The notes below the pieces were generated by a model. It did no database searches. It was not told the DNA's origin and saw only the letters and a list, made by a program, of their open reading frames with translations. 54,308 nt of DNA. It comes from Gnetum montanum (lineage: Eukaryota; Streptophyta; Gnetopsida; Gnetales; Gnetaceae). The DNA lies in NCBI GenBank assembly GCA_015680685.1, contig MNCI01018369.1, forward strand, positions 347,888 through 402,195, read 5' to 3'. Made by a program: the position numbers and the translations under genes. Of the stretch, positions 1 to 10,887 are shown piece after piece. Every line of letters starts with the position of its first letter. Position 1 is the first letter of the stretch.

Positions 1-7
1 AGAATAC

Positions 8-580
8 ATGGAGTTGGCCAACCTTCGCTATGCAAATCTGGCTATGCTAATAGCTGGGAGACAGCGGTCTAAGTTGAAAAAGCAAGTGGTTGCCTTGTAT
101 TCTTTATACGAGTGTGAGTTTCAGGCGCACAAGGCGACAAAACAAAAATTGGAGATAGCAAATGTGAAACTCGAGGTTCTCCTTACGAGTTTTGAAGGAC
201 AACATGTGGTCGTAGAGAACTTGGCCTATCGAATGAATGACTACTAGCAGCTGCAAACATCAATTCGAGCGTTCAACATCGAATGAAAATAGTTTGCAGC
301 CTGGTTTGTCAATTTGAAAGAACTCTTCCCTGCACTGCCGTGCCCTTGGGAGGTTCCAGTCTTGGCACACATTGGTGAAGTTGCATGGACGATGAACGAT
401 CCTAAAAGTAAGGAGGAAAAAATGAGGGCCCTCTTGGAGGCTTTTTGATTACCTCCAGAAGTTGTAGCTATTGCAGGGCAGCCATCATTTGTGCCATTGC
501 AACCACATGGGCCAAAGGTTGGTGAAGGCTTATTAGAACCACCCCCCAAGGACGGTGTGACCTTCTCTTGCAATTTGTAC
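8..580 (+). pseudogene. C-terminal part of an Athila-type extra ORF (downstream of pol), degenerate
   Basis: One frame runs from base 8 to past 580, interrupted by in-frame stops at 245-247, near 282-290 and near 446. The first 79 codons are rich in Leu, Glu, Lys and Ala and look like a coiled coil. Downstream are short blocks such as VNLKELFPALP and MNDPKSKEEKMRALLEAF. Equivalent blocks occur at 41850-42062 (INVKELFPVML; MNDPWSKEEKMKALLDAF), so the two are copies of the same element-encoded protein. Its function is unknown. Ty3/gypsy elements of the Athila and Tat groups often carry an extra ORF between pol and the 3' LTR. The stops show that this copy is not functional. Confidence 0.7.
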
Positions 581-792
581 ATCTTTCAACATGGCAGAGA
601 CTCTAAGACTGTCAAGGTGTTCAATTTTGTCTCTGAACACCACCATTTTGTAATTTGTCCTTCTCTGTACACTTGGGCACCTGGCGCGTCATGTGTGTAT
701 GTATGTCATATGTGTCAAGTCATGTTTGTAGTTATAAAAAGTCCATACATTCCAAATTGTAGAGGAACTTGAGGAAGAGTTTTTACTTAGTC

Positions 793-801
793 GTGGGGGT
801 C
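793..801 (+). promoter_or_regulatory. Polypurine tract before the 3' LTR
   Basis: The G-rich run GTGGGGGTC lies directly before the LTR start TGATGAAG at 802. This is where plus-strand DNA synthesis is primed in LTR retrotransposons. The corresponding stretch at 42368-42376 in the complete element is more decayed. Confidence 0.65.
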
Positions 802-1561
802 TGATGAAGTGCTAAATGGTCGATGCATTTACTAGGCTGCGTATATGGGACCCCGTATACACGGCCGCATCGACGCAGCTTCGTATACGCAGCCCCGTCG
901 ATGTGGCCCCATTGACACATCCTTCCATAAGCGGCCCCGTCGATGTGGCCCCGTCGATGCATCCTTCCATGCGTCGACGTGGCCCCGTTTACGCGGTGCC
1001 TGTTTTGGCCTATAAATAAGTGGGCTCCTACCACACTTTAATATTTATATGCTTTAATCATTCATTGAGTTTCTATTGTTACTATTTTAATCGCTCTTGC
1101 TCTTTTATAGTTCGTAGAAACCATAAGTATGACCATCTCGAACGTAAAACCCAACACTTGGCAACCTAGTGACACTTAATGTCTGGTAACCTAGTAGTGG
1201 TTAGGGGGTGCTTAGGATGTGCACGAAAGATGGGGATTGAATACTTATGCTAGGGAAAGTTAGGACATAGATTAGGATAATTATAGATTACATAATATTT
1301 CATTCCTTACTTTCCATAAGAGAATTAAATGCTAGAAGATAAAGTAAAAAGCCATAAAAATCAGTTGCCTCAATCTCACTTAACCATCACAATTAGAACA
1401 TCACAAGTGAGGTTGGGAAGATAACAATCGTTCTAACAAAGGGTTTTGTTGGTTAAGGTCTGGCGTATGCAAAGTGTTCATAGTTTACGGAATTTGACCG
1501 AGTCACGTGTGAATGTCCATGATTCACATGGTTGGGCATAGGGGTACCTAGCCGCTCATCA
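802..1561 (+). repeat. LTR of an Athila-like element (760 bp)
   Basis: It starts TGATGAAG and ends CTCATCA, the same termini as the LTRs at 30097 and 42377. A TATA box (TATAAATA, 1011-1018) lies about 210 bp in and separates a GC-rich U3 from R/U5. The U3 (about 835-1000) has several copies of GTCGATGTGGCCCC and close variants. Shared blocks with the other LTRs include CATAAGTA.GA, ACACTTGG.AA, GCTTA.GTTAGG and the last 40 bp. Confidence 0.8.
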
Positions 1562-1608
1562 CTAAGCTAAGCTACTATCTCATTTGTTGCAATGGGTGAG
1601 GTGAGAGC

Positions 1609-1823
1609 TAAAGGTATGTTTAAAGTGAGGCCAAAGTATATGGATATATAAAAAAGATGGTCTTGAATGAATGAAATTTAGAGCCAAATGTGTGTTTAAA
1701 GTGAGGCTAAGGTATGTTTAAAGTAAATGGATATATGAAAAAGGTGGTTTTGAATGAATGAAATTTAGATTTAAAGGTATGTTTAAAGTGAGGCCAAGGT
1801 ATGTTTTAAGTAAATGGATATAT
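1609..1823. repeat. Three-copy short tandem duplication
   Basis: The block GTTTAAAGTGAGGC recurs starting at 1618, 1694 and 1781, each copy followed by AATGGATATAT and GAATGAATGAAATTTAGA variants. Spacing is 76 and 87 bp. The copies are non-coding and AT-rich. Confidence 0.65.
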
Positions 1824-2738
1824 GTGGCCCTCGGAGCCCACATATGGACATAATATAACTTTTTTTTTTCACTTGAGGTTTAATGCCTTGACCACTTATG
1901 AGGCATTTTTTTCAGCCCCAAAAGCTAGGGTATGTGAAATTGCATCTTTTGGATTACAATCTTCACATTTTACAATGAAATTTCAGCTTTGGGTTTGATG
2001 GGGTGAGAGATATAATGCAAAACGGTTACAACATGAGTTTTCTTGGTGGTGTTTCAGATAGCACTATGACAAAGTCTAGTTGCACTTGTGAAAGTGATGA
2101 CTCAAAATACACACACAATAAGGAAAGGAATCAACTTGCCCAATGAAGAAAGAGCTCTTCACATAGATGTTATTAACCCAAATGAAGTCAAAGTTATGAA
2201 TGAGATGTATGTGTAAGTTGATCTTGAGTATTTATAGTTTTTGTAATGTAATGGTAAAAGTTTGTTAGTGCCTAGGTGTCAACAAAGTTTTGTTAATGTA
2301 GCTCGAGTTGATATTCCATCCCACCTGATAGCCTATGAATGCTCTTTATTATTTCATGGAGAAATTATCTTAGTAAAATATGGTTTGTATTAGCAAAAGT
2401 TAAAATAAAACTTAGCTGAAACATTAACATGGTATAAGAGCTTAAAAGATAGAATGAAAATTATGGAAGTTATTTTATGGAAGAGGAAAAATGGGAGATA
2501 GAATAGAACATGGTAAGTTGTGTTGCAAAAGTTGCTAAGATAACAAATGGAAAAATGGCTAAAAACTATGGAAAAGCAATTTTAAAACAATGGAAAATGT
2601 TTTCATGTAACCATTGGAGCAAGTTCTTAAAAGGCATAAATAAAGCCATAATAGTGCATAGAGGATAGGGTAGAGAGTAAAAGTAATATATTTAAAGGAA
2701 ATTTGGAAAAAGTGAAAAGGAAAAAGATTGAGAGAAGA
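1824..2738. other. AT-rich intergenic stretch, no gene seen
   Basis: No reading frame, protein similarity or structural repeat was recognised. The last 60 bases (about 2680-2738) are purine-rich and lie directly left of a probable LTR. They could be the decayed internal end of an element, but no coding domain supports that. Confidence 0.5.
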
Positions 2739-3615
2739 TGGCTACAGTGTACTCAAAATTTTCTATTGAGTTGACTATTTGAACTTTCAAAGCACTATGG
2801 TTAGGGTTGGTTGCGTCAATGAGGCTGACACAGCTTTTGTTTTTGGCTATAAATACATGCCTACCAGCCGCATTTATGGCATTAGAGATTGTAATTGCGA
2901 TGAAGCTCTTGCAATTTTTCCATTTGAAAGTTAGAATTTTCTTCTTGAGTGCCCGTAGCAGGAGTCATTGAGTGTATAGATCTTTATTCGAGCATTGTTA
3001 TACCTAAACACGACAGTGTGTGCGGCAATAAAGATGAGCTTTCTGATAAACCTTGCAGATAGATTAAATATTTTATTTGTGTATTTGATGTTTTCAATTA
3101 TTTATTAAATATTTCTAGTAATTAAGTTAATGAAGCAATTAAGCAAGATAGATTACACACATAAGTACGACCACTTCGAGTGTAACACGTATTTGCTTGG
3201 TAATCCCAATAGCATTATTGCTTAGTATGCCCAATAGTGTAATGCTTAGTCACCTAGCAATGGATACATGGGTTCAAGACATGTATGGAAAGTGGGACTG
3301 GATGCTTATGTTAGGATTAGTTAAATGCTAGTTACTTAGTTAATTTAAATTAGTTAATCCAATCACTTTTATCTTCCTTTCAATACCAAAATCATAAAAC
3401 ACAAAATGATAAAAATTAGATGTCTCAATTACACTTAACCATACCAATGTACATCACAAGTGTAATTGAGAAGACAATTATTGATCTTAAGGCAAGATTC
3501 ACTTCTTAGAAGACTAGTGTACCGGAAATGATAAAATCCACAGAATTTGACTGAATTATGCATGAATCCTTTGTGATTCGTATGATTGAGCATAGGAATG
3601 CCTGGCCACTCATCA
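2739..3615 (+). repeat. Solo or 3' LTR of an Athila-like subfamily
   Basis: The right end (CACTCATCA, 3615) and many internal blocks match the Athila-like LTRs: TATA box at 2848-2855, GCAGGAGTCATTGAGTGTAT, GTGTGCGGCAATAAAGATGA, CATAAGTACGA and GATGCTTATGTTAGG. It is closest to the truncated LTR at 48623-49253. The left end is put at TGGCTACAG (2739) because the distance to the TATA box then matches the other LTRs, but this end is uncertain. No primer-binding site follows it. The five bases after the right end (TGTGA) are not repeated before 2739. Confidence 0.65.
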
Positions 3616-4982
3616 TGTGACAAAGTCTAGCCAACAAGTAGTTGACCTCTTAACCATAACCTTCTTAGCCATAACCTTCTTAGTATCATGAGACTTATCA
3701 TCATGCATTCATCTCAACATGATCAACAACTCATTAAGTTAATGATTTGATGATGACTTTCAATTATCAACTATTTACCTACACCATAACCAAAACATAT
3801 ATATTTTTTAATGTCCAAAGATAATATGTTTCATCAATGTGTTTGGAATCGAAAGCATAGCAAAATGCCACATTAGATCGTTGTATTATGTTTTAATTGA
3901 GTATTTAAAAATTGGATTATGAGCGTCAAGTTTTGGAGAACTTTAATAAAGCTTATGAAAATAAATAAAGCTTTACAACTATACAACGTTGGTAACATGG
4001 ATATAAATTGTATAAATTAATTTTTTTTGTTGAAACCTAAAATAATGACTGTAGATAAACCCAAGATATATAGCCAACATGATCCTTTCGAAGAATTCAT
4101 GAACTTAATACAAACATAATAATAGCATGCCGGTGCCCTTAAGATCAGACAGGATATCACCACTTACATGCTCTAAATTCTATAAATTAATTTTTAGGAA
4201 GAGATCAAATATCAACTTGTAACGTACTATGTATCTTATTTTAAATACTAAAGCCAACAGCCTAATCAGAGAAGAATTAAAATAAACTTTTACAGTAACA
4301 TTCATAACTGATTAGAATGATATAAATCATCAAGACATTTTCAGGCATATATAAAATAGCTTTAAGGAACATGCCAAGCAAGCAACAAAGTAGATTTTAC
4401 CATGTATAGCTTGACGCTGTCCAGGTGTTTAATCTTCTTGAAACATCCTGATACCCAGAATTTCACAAATTTTCAGGGGCTGTTTAAAAACACAAGCATG
4501 CGCGGACGGGTGGCTGTCTTTAAATAGAAATGTGAAATGCTTTCACGTATTGCAATGGTCCAGGGGATGCACATCCTATGTGACAATAGAAGTGATAGCT
4601 AAATGTACATTTTCTCAGCATAATCTCTTATCTATTCAGATAATAACTTGGAAATGGGAATGGAAATGCTTTATTATGTCTTCAAAGACTCCAGATGGTT
4701 TATAAGAATTTTTTCCGAGGTTGTAATATATTCTTGGTGAGTTTTGCAAATCTCATCAAAGAAGTGACCCAAGGTTGATATTGTACAGGACTTATTTTAT
4801 CAGTTGTTTGTGATCATCACACCATGCTTAAAATCCATAGCATGTTAGAAAAACTGGATAGTTTAAACATTCAAAAATCACAATCTCTTAGAAGCTCTTA
4901 CTTTTTATACCCGTGCCTAACTACAACAGTATAGATTCTTCACAACTGGCAAAGGTTTTAGGCACTGCAACGTTAATCTTGA
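3616..4982. other. AT-rich region downstream of PANB, no second gene
   Basis: Apart from the 3' untranslated end of PANB, nothing coding was recognised. On the minus strand an AATAAA hexamer lies at 4669-4674, about 310 bases past the PANB stop codon. It is a possible poly(A) signal, but the region is AT-rich, so one hexamer is weak evidence. Confidence 0.4.
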
Positions 4983-5234
4983 TCAAGAATCCGTACACGG
5001 TTCTCTTGATTTAAAATCAACCTCTGCAACTTCTGCAGCCTTTTTTGCAGCTCCATTAAGCCCTCTTTTTTCTAACTCAGATATGAAGCTCTCTATGCTA
5101 GATTCATTTATCTGATATGGTGAATATTCAGTTGACGGAAATTTCTTTGAAACAACTTCCTCCCTGTACTTTGAAAGTGCTTCATTGATAGCAATCCCTA
5201 TGTTGCCATAAGACTTGCAGAATTTTGGTGTAAC
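4983..5234 (-). CDS. PANB: PANB exon 6 and stop codon
   Basis: It encodes [13 protein letters not shown] to the C-terminus (83 residues, then TGA at 4983-4985). Intron 5 before it is 85 bp with acceptor ATTCACAG. The helical tail has the length usual for plant enzymes. Confidence 0.93.
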   Translation of the reverse strand, partial: VTPKFCKSYGNIGIAINEALSKYREEVVSKKFPSTEYSPYQINESSIESFISELEKRGLNGAAKKAAEVAEVDFKSREPCTDS

Positions 5235-8200
5235 CTGTGAATATTTTACAAAAATAAGCACAAGATGCTCTAAGAATAAGACAACTTAGTTAGGTCCAAA
5301 AATACTAGCGAAATGTCACCTGAGCATGGTGTGGATGTTGTGTCATTAACAAAAGATCATGATAAACTAATACCTGCATAAAACAAAAACACAATGCATT
5401 CAACTTCGAATTTTATAATTTTATTTTCAAGGAAAACAAATTTGATAGATGCCACAATGTGGCACACTTTATTGAAAATAATACTTTTTTAAGTTAGAAA
5501 GATTTCAATAGCTACCAAACCACCGTCACCCACAGGAAATGGTTGAACAGTCCATCATCATTACAAAAGCTGGCAAACTTATTTAAAAAATTGTATCGTC
5601 ATTGCTTTTGCTCTTTATTTGACAATTTGATAAATGTTTTTATTACCTCAACGTGTGTGTGTATATACATTACCATGCCCACAGGTGGCATATGTAACCT
5701 TGGTTTTATTCATTTCTCAAGCAAGCATATGCTAGCATTTACACACTAAAAGTAAGGTAAAAAAAAAAAGGTAATAAATAAGCATAATTACCACCACTTG
5801 ATAAACACTTCAGTTAACGTACTGCACATAAGTAATTACTTAATATATTGTGAATGTGACTCTATTAAGGCTAACGATATTATAATTTTAAAACCAAGGT
5901 GCCTCCATCTAGGCTAACAATATAATTTTAAAACCAAGGTGCAGTTCTTGACAAGGAAAGGGAGGATGATCTTAGCCAATTCAATATTGCTGGCCATGGC
6001 TAGATACAGTGCGGTAGTTGCCATGGCAACTGCCGAGGTGGTGGAGAAAGTGGACCAAGTGATTCAGGGGTTTATCTAGTTGGGCAGGAAAGGAGGGTTG
6101 AAACTTCACATGGTGAAGTGTGATACTATTGCCAGACTATGGGAGGCTAGGGGACTAGGGGTGCTAAAATTTCAAGATGTGATTATGATGGGCTATTAGG
6201 GTTTGGCTAACTGGCTAATACAACCGTCTTCCCCCGTTGTATAGTGGATTCAAATTATGAGGGCTAAGTACACACAAAGGTAGGCAAATTGAAATGACTC
6301 CATCATTTGGAAGACCTTATGTGCACACATTACCAATATGGTGGTTGCTGATATGATGGGTAAGCCACCTTGTGAAATCATAAAAAGAAAGTTTCTGGTG
6401 GTGTGGGGCTAGAGTTCATTATGGAAAGGATGCCTGTTGGGAAAATTAAAAGTGTTCCTTTGGCTGGCCAATCATAACGCGTTACCTATCAGGGCTGTTT
6501 TAAAGGACCAAGGGCTTCAAGTTGCAGACACTTGTCCATTATGCTTGAGGGTGTCTGAGATGGTTCGACATTTTCTATACCAATGCAAAGTTTCAAAAGA
6601 GTTGTGGTGATGTCTTGCACTTTTTATTGCTCATTGTGAGCAAACCCTTAGTGGGGATTCTGTGGGGACTGCGGCTCTTTGGGCCCTGTGGCAAGCGAGG
6701 AATGCGTGCGTGTTCAAAGTTGCTTGTGTGTCGACACCACATAAGGTGGTGAAGCAAGGGCTTGTTTTGTGGTGGCAGGCGACAGTTGGTATGGGATGTA
6801 TGCCCATTTTTGAACCTAATTGCATGTGCTTCTGGGAAAATGGGGAGCTTTGGGCCATGGTTCAATAGGTGGGATGGGCGGAAGTCATTCAGTTGTTGAG
6901 GGGGAACCTTGATTTAGTGGATGATGCCTTCTTCAAAAATTGGGGTGGGGATGGGACTATGTTTTGGGAGACCCGCATCTAGCTCATGAAGGAGGTGCTG
7001 GTTGATTGCCTGGGGGTTCCAAGTTTTGGTGAGGTGGTTCTGCCAATCAACCGTGGGTTTCAAGATGCACAAATTTTCTTCTTGGGCGCTATCCTGAAAA
7101 CTACTAGTGGGAAAATTCCTAAGACAATGCTGTCAAGTTTGTCGTAAGATGCAGTGGAGCTGGTGGACTATTACTTTGTCCACTTTGACTACGTTTCAAG
7201 GCTCAAGGGAGTTCATTTTGCTTTCTTTAAGTGTCTGAAGTTGGGGTGGCAGGTTAATCTACCTAAATTTTTTCTGGCCATGTTGCATCTACAACATAAG
7301 GGGCATCACTTGGGGTTAATCCTTGCGCTCTGGAGAGCAGCGATTTCGGCTAGCCCTAGACCTATGAGGCCAAGGTTGAGGCTTGTTTATTGTTAGAGGG
7401 AAAAGCCTCGGGTGGATGCTAGGGAGGGGTCTGAGACTATTTCTGAGAATGACCAGGAGAAGGGGGTGGTGGCACTGGGACCTGATTTGGTGGATCTACT
7501 GGAGGCTGCACAGGCCCAGATCAGGAGACTACAAGAGGAGAAGGAGAGATTGGAGATTATGGTGGCTCAGGCTAGTAATGCCATGGTGGTGGAGAAGGCC
7601 ATTGAGGAAGCTCAACGGGTGGAGTGCTACATGTGGGAGGTGAAGTGGGTGGCTTGGGAATAGGAGTTTGAGCAGTGGCTGAGCACAGTTGAGTAGCGAC
7701 GGCAGGAACAAGAAAAGGGGTTCCGGCACTAGATGTTTTTGGACACATGAAGCAGAACTGTACGATATTTTGTGATAATCTAATCAAGAAAGTAACCTCT
7801 ACTGTTAGGACAGAACACAATAGCTTTTGTCATCCTTTCATGTGGAACTAACAAAGCTTTTTTAAATTTTTTCACTTTTTTTCCCCAAAAGGGATAGACA
7901 GGAAACCAAGGCACCTGTAAGACGTTTCTCCAAGAAAACCTTCCATTCTGTCCAAATCATGCCTAAAGTCTCCCCTTGTCTGTCCTGCATTTACATACAA
8001 CAGCCCAGCACTCCAAGTGCAAAGTCTTCATAGACTCGATCAGTAAGAGCTCTCAGTGACAGCATAGGTGTTTGAACATGGGCCTCTATGGAGAACACAA
8101 ATGCCTTAACCAACAAGATATAGGCCAAGGCTATTTTAGACGGAAGTGTTGTAATACCCATTGTTTAAAATGACACAGAGAACTCAACAACACAAATGTA

Positions 8201-10847
8201 CTAAAATGGTTCCAAATTGCAAGATAAGGATTCCCTCATCTTCTAGATGCTGATATTTGAGAAACATTGCTTAGATCATGGCCACAGTGCAGCACATAAG
8301 TTAGACAAGTTACTAATTATGTCAGTTGAACTAATTAGATTGGAGGAATTAAGTGTGAAATGTACTTCGTAATAAGAAACATAATGTAGGAAATTTTGTA
8401 TTTTTAATAGTGAATCCTCAATCATTGATTGAGAATACCATGGTTTAACAATGGTGTAGCATTGTTTTGAAACTAAGTTTCAAGGTTTTACATTTTACAT
8501 ATGGCTCCCATCATTAAACAATGAAACTGATGCTTTACAAGTTGCATCTATTTTCAGGAGAAAAAACACTTGCAAAGCCATTATTACGAATAACAATAAA
8601 TAGTTTAAATCTTTCTTTGTATTAATATAACCTTGAAATTCTAATACTTTAAAAAACATAAAGTAATGAATGAATGAACAAGAGAAAATCAAGAATAAGG
8701 GCACACAAAGCAACCTGTCCACTGCAATTGGGCCCAGCTCCAATGCCTATTGTTGGTATATGAAGAACAGAAGTAATGGCAGCTGCAACAGGAGATGGAA
8801 TACACTCTAACACTATTGCAAAACACCCTGCATCTTGCAATGCCAGCGCACTTTCAAGGACCTACAAAGATAAAATAAAGCATCAATCTTTTGAAAGCAT
8901 ATGACCAAAAAAATTTTGCCAAAAGAAATATCATTTGATTTCCAACAAAGCCTCACATTTGTAGCTCACGAAAACTTAGCACAAACAAACTAATTTCACT
9001 GCAAATTAAGAAAATAGATATTTAAATTAATGCCCTGTAATATATAACTGGAATAGGACAGCCTTGCTATACTTAACTTGCATTCATGATATTAAGATCC
9101 TGTAAGATTTTACATGACATAATATAAGCTGTGCTACTACTAAATGTGTTTACAAGCACCATTTTACCATTGAGATGTTAGCTTAGTGGTAAAAGCTTTG
9201 GCATGGAAACCCAGGTCACAGGTTCAATTCCAGTGGGCAACACTAAGTTATGGATTAAAAAAATTCCATGAAAAGAATTCTGAAAATGCTATGTCTAATA
9301 GATCCAAGGTGGTCTCAGTAGAGATAAGTAAAAATTCAGTTTCACTATTGAAAGCTAGATAGCAAGAAGTGCTTTAGCTCTGATATTCATAACATTGCTG
9401 AGCCAATGCTCTACCAATTAAAAAAACCAGTGAACATTCAACCTTAGTTATTAATGGGTCGATCATGACATTTTTACCCATAATAGAAATTCAAAGTTTC
9501 TGTTACAGAAGTAACAATCCTACCTTTGTAGCACTGGAAACATTTCTACCCTGTGGCCTAAATCCACCAAGCACACTTATTGCCTGAGGAGTGAGTCCCA
9601 CATGGCCTATTACAGCAATTCCTGCCTCCACTATAGCCTTTGCTGCAAGTACCCTTGAAGGTGTCCCTCCTTCCAATTTTATGGCATCCATGCCCCCTTC
9701 CTTTAACAGGCGAACTGCACTGGCAACAGCCTGTGAAGAAGAAAACAATGTTAAGTATCTCTCCTAGATTCATCTATAACTTTACTAAATCCTTTGGATC
9801 AGGCACCTGTTCCTTGCTTTCCTCATAGCTGCCAAAGGGTAGGTCACCCACAAGGAGGGGCCGAGATGCTCCTCGTGCCACAGCTCGACAGTGAAGCAAC
9901 ATGTCCTCCATTGTCACAGGCAAGGTGGTATCATGGCCATGTACCACCATACCTAAATTAACATCATTCAGCCAAAGTTTTGTTAAAACCAACGATGATG
10001 CATATGCAACTTTAAAATTAAAGAAATTGAACCCTCTAACCTACAGAAGATAGAATCTAAACAAAGTCATTCGTTCTTTGTATCATTCAATGAAAACTAA
10101 CAGATATCCAAAAATCATGCTTATCCAAACCTTATATTTATTTGAACTTTTTTTTCCATCTGAAACTTACAAATATCATTCAACCAACACTGATGTTAAA
10201 CCAAGACAAATGCAGAACTTTAATTCATAGAAAGTGGAATTAATATGATATTATGTTTACAATATTAACATTATAAACAAGTTACTTATTTTATCATCAT
10301 TATCCATACAAAAATGATGTGAGTATCAATAATTTTGCAGACTTAGCTAAACTTCATAGAATTAAATTATTTGGGTCTCAACGGTGAAGCCTAGTCGTAC
10401 AAACTTCTTTTTCTTTTTTTCAACCTTCAACCACAAGCATTGTCAAACCATCAATCCTTCAAAAGCATCCTTAAGTCCCTACATATTTTGGCATAATATG
10501 TCAGTTTCAAAATAATGAAGTTATTTTGTTGAGGGCCGCAGATGCTATTCCAATCCACTCTTGGTTTATCTTCCAAAAAACACACACAGACAGACAGAGA
10601 CGGGTCAATCGTGGTTGTTGAAGGTCAGAGGTTAATCCCCATGGTTTAACTGCTTATGGTGAGGTTAAACTCTACTAAGCTGAAATATCTAATATATGAA
10701 AGGCTACTCCTGAAAACAAAGTAATAAGAAAAACTTCAACTTCAGTTTCACTGTTACTTTTCAAACCAAAACAGTAATCTTCAGAAAAAAACTTAACAAA
10801 ACTTGACTCCGTGCTCTAAAGGTGCAGACTCAGAAACCCACTTAAAA

Positions 10848-10887
<40 letters not shown>

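Larger units (their letters stand above)
1..1561 (+). mobile_element. 3' end of an Athila-like Ty3/gypsy element, truncated by the window edge
   Basis: In order on the plus strand are the end of a coiled-coil ORF (8 to about 580), a polypurine tract ending at 801 and an LTR at 802-1561. The same order with similar protein sequence occurs at 41580-43254, the end of the complete Athila-like element in this window, so this is the right end of a related copy whose body lies to the left of base 1. No primer-binding site follows the LTR, which fits a 3' LTR. The target duplication would be CTAAG (1562-1566), but its partner is outside the window. Confidence 0.8.

Noticed and set aside
783-1034. Open frames on both strands (783-1034 minus, 816-1019 plus)
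   Set aside because: They are created by the repeated GC-rich words in the LTR U3. The overlapping frames on both strands have repetitive translations and no protein family.
2068-3630. 12-base match GACAAAGTCTAG at 2068 and 3619, considered as a target duplication of the LTR at 2739-3615
   Set aside because: The left copy is 660 bases from the LTR start and the length is wrong for a Ty3/gypsy duplication.
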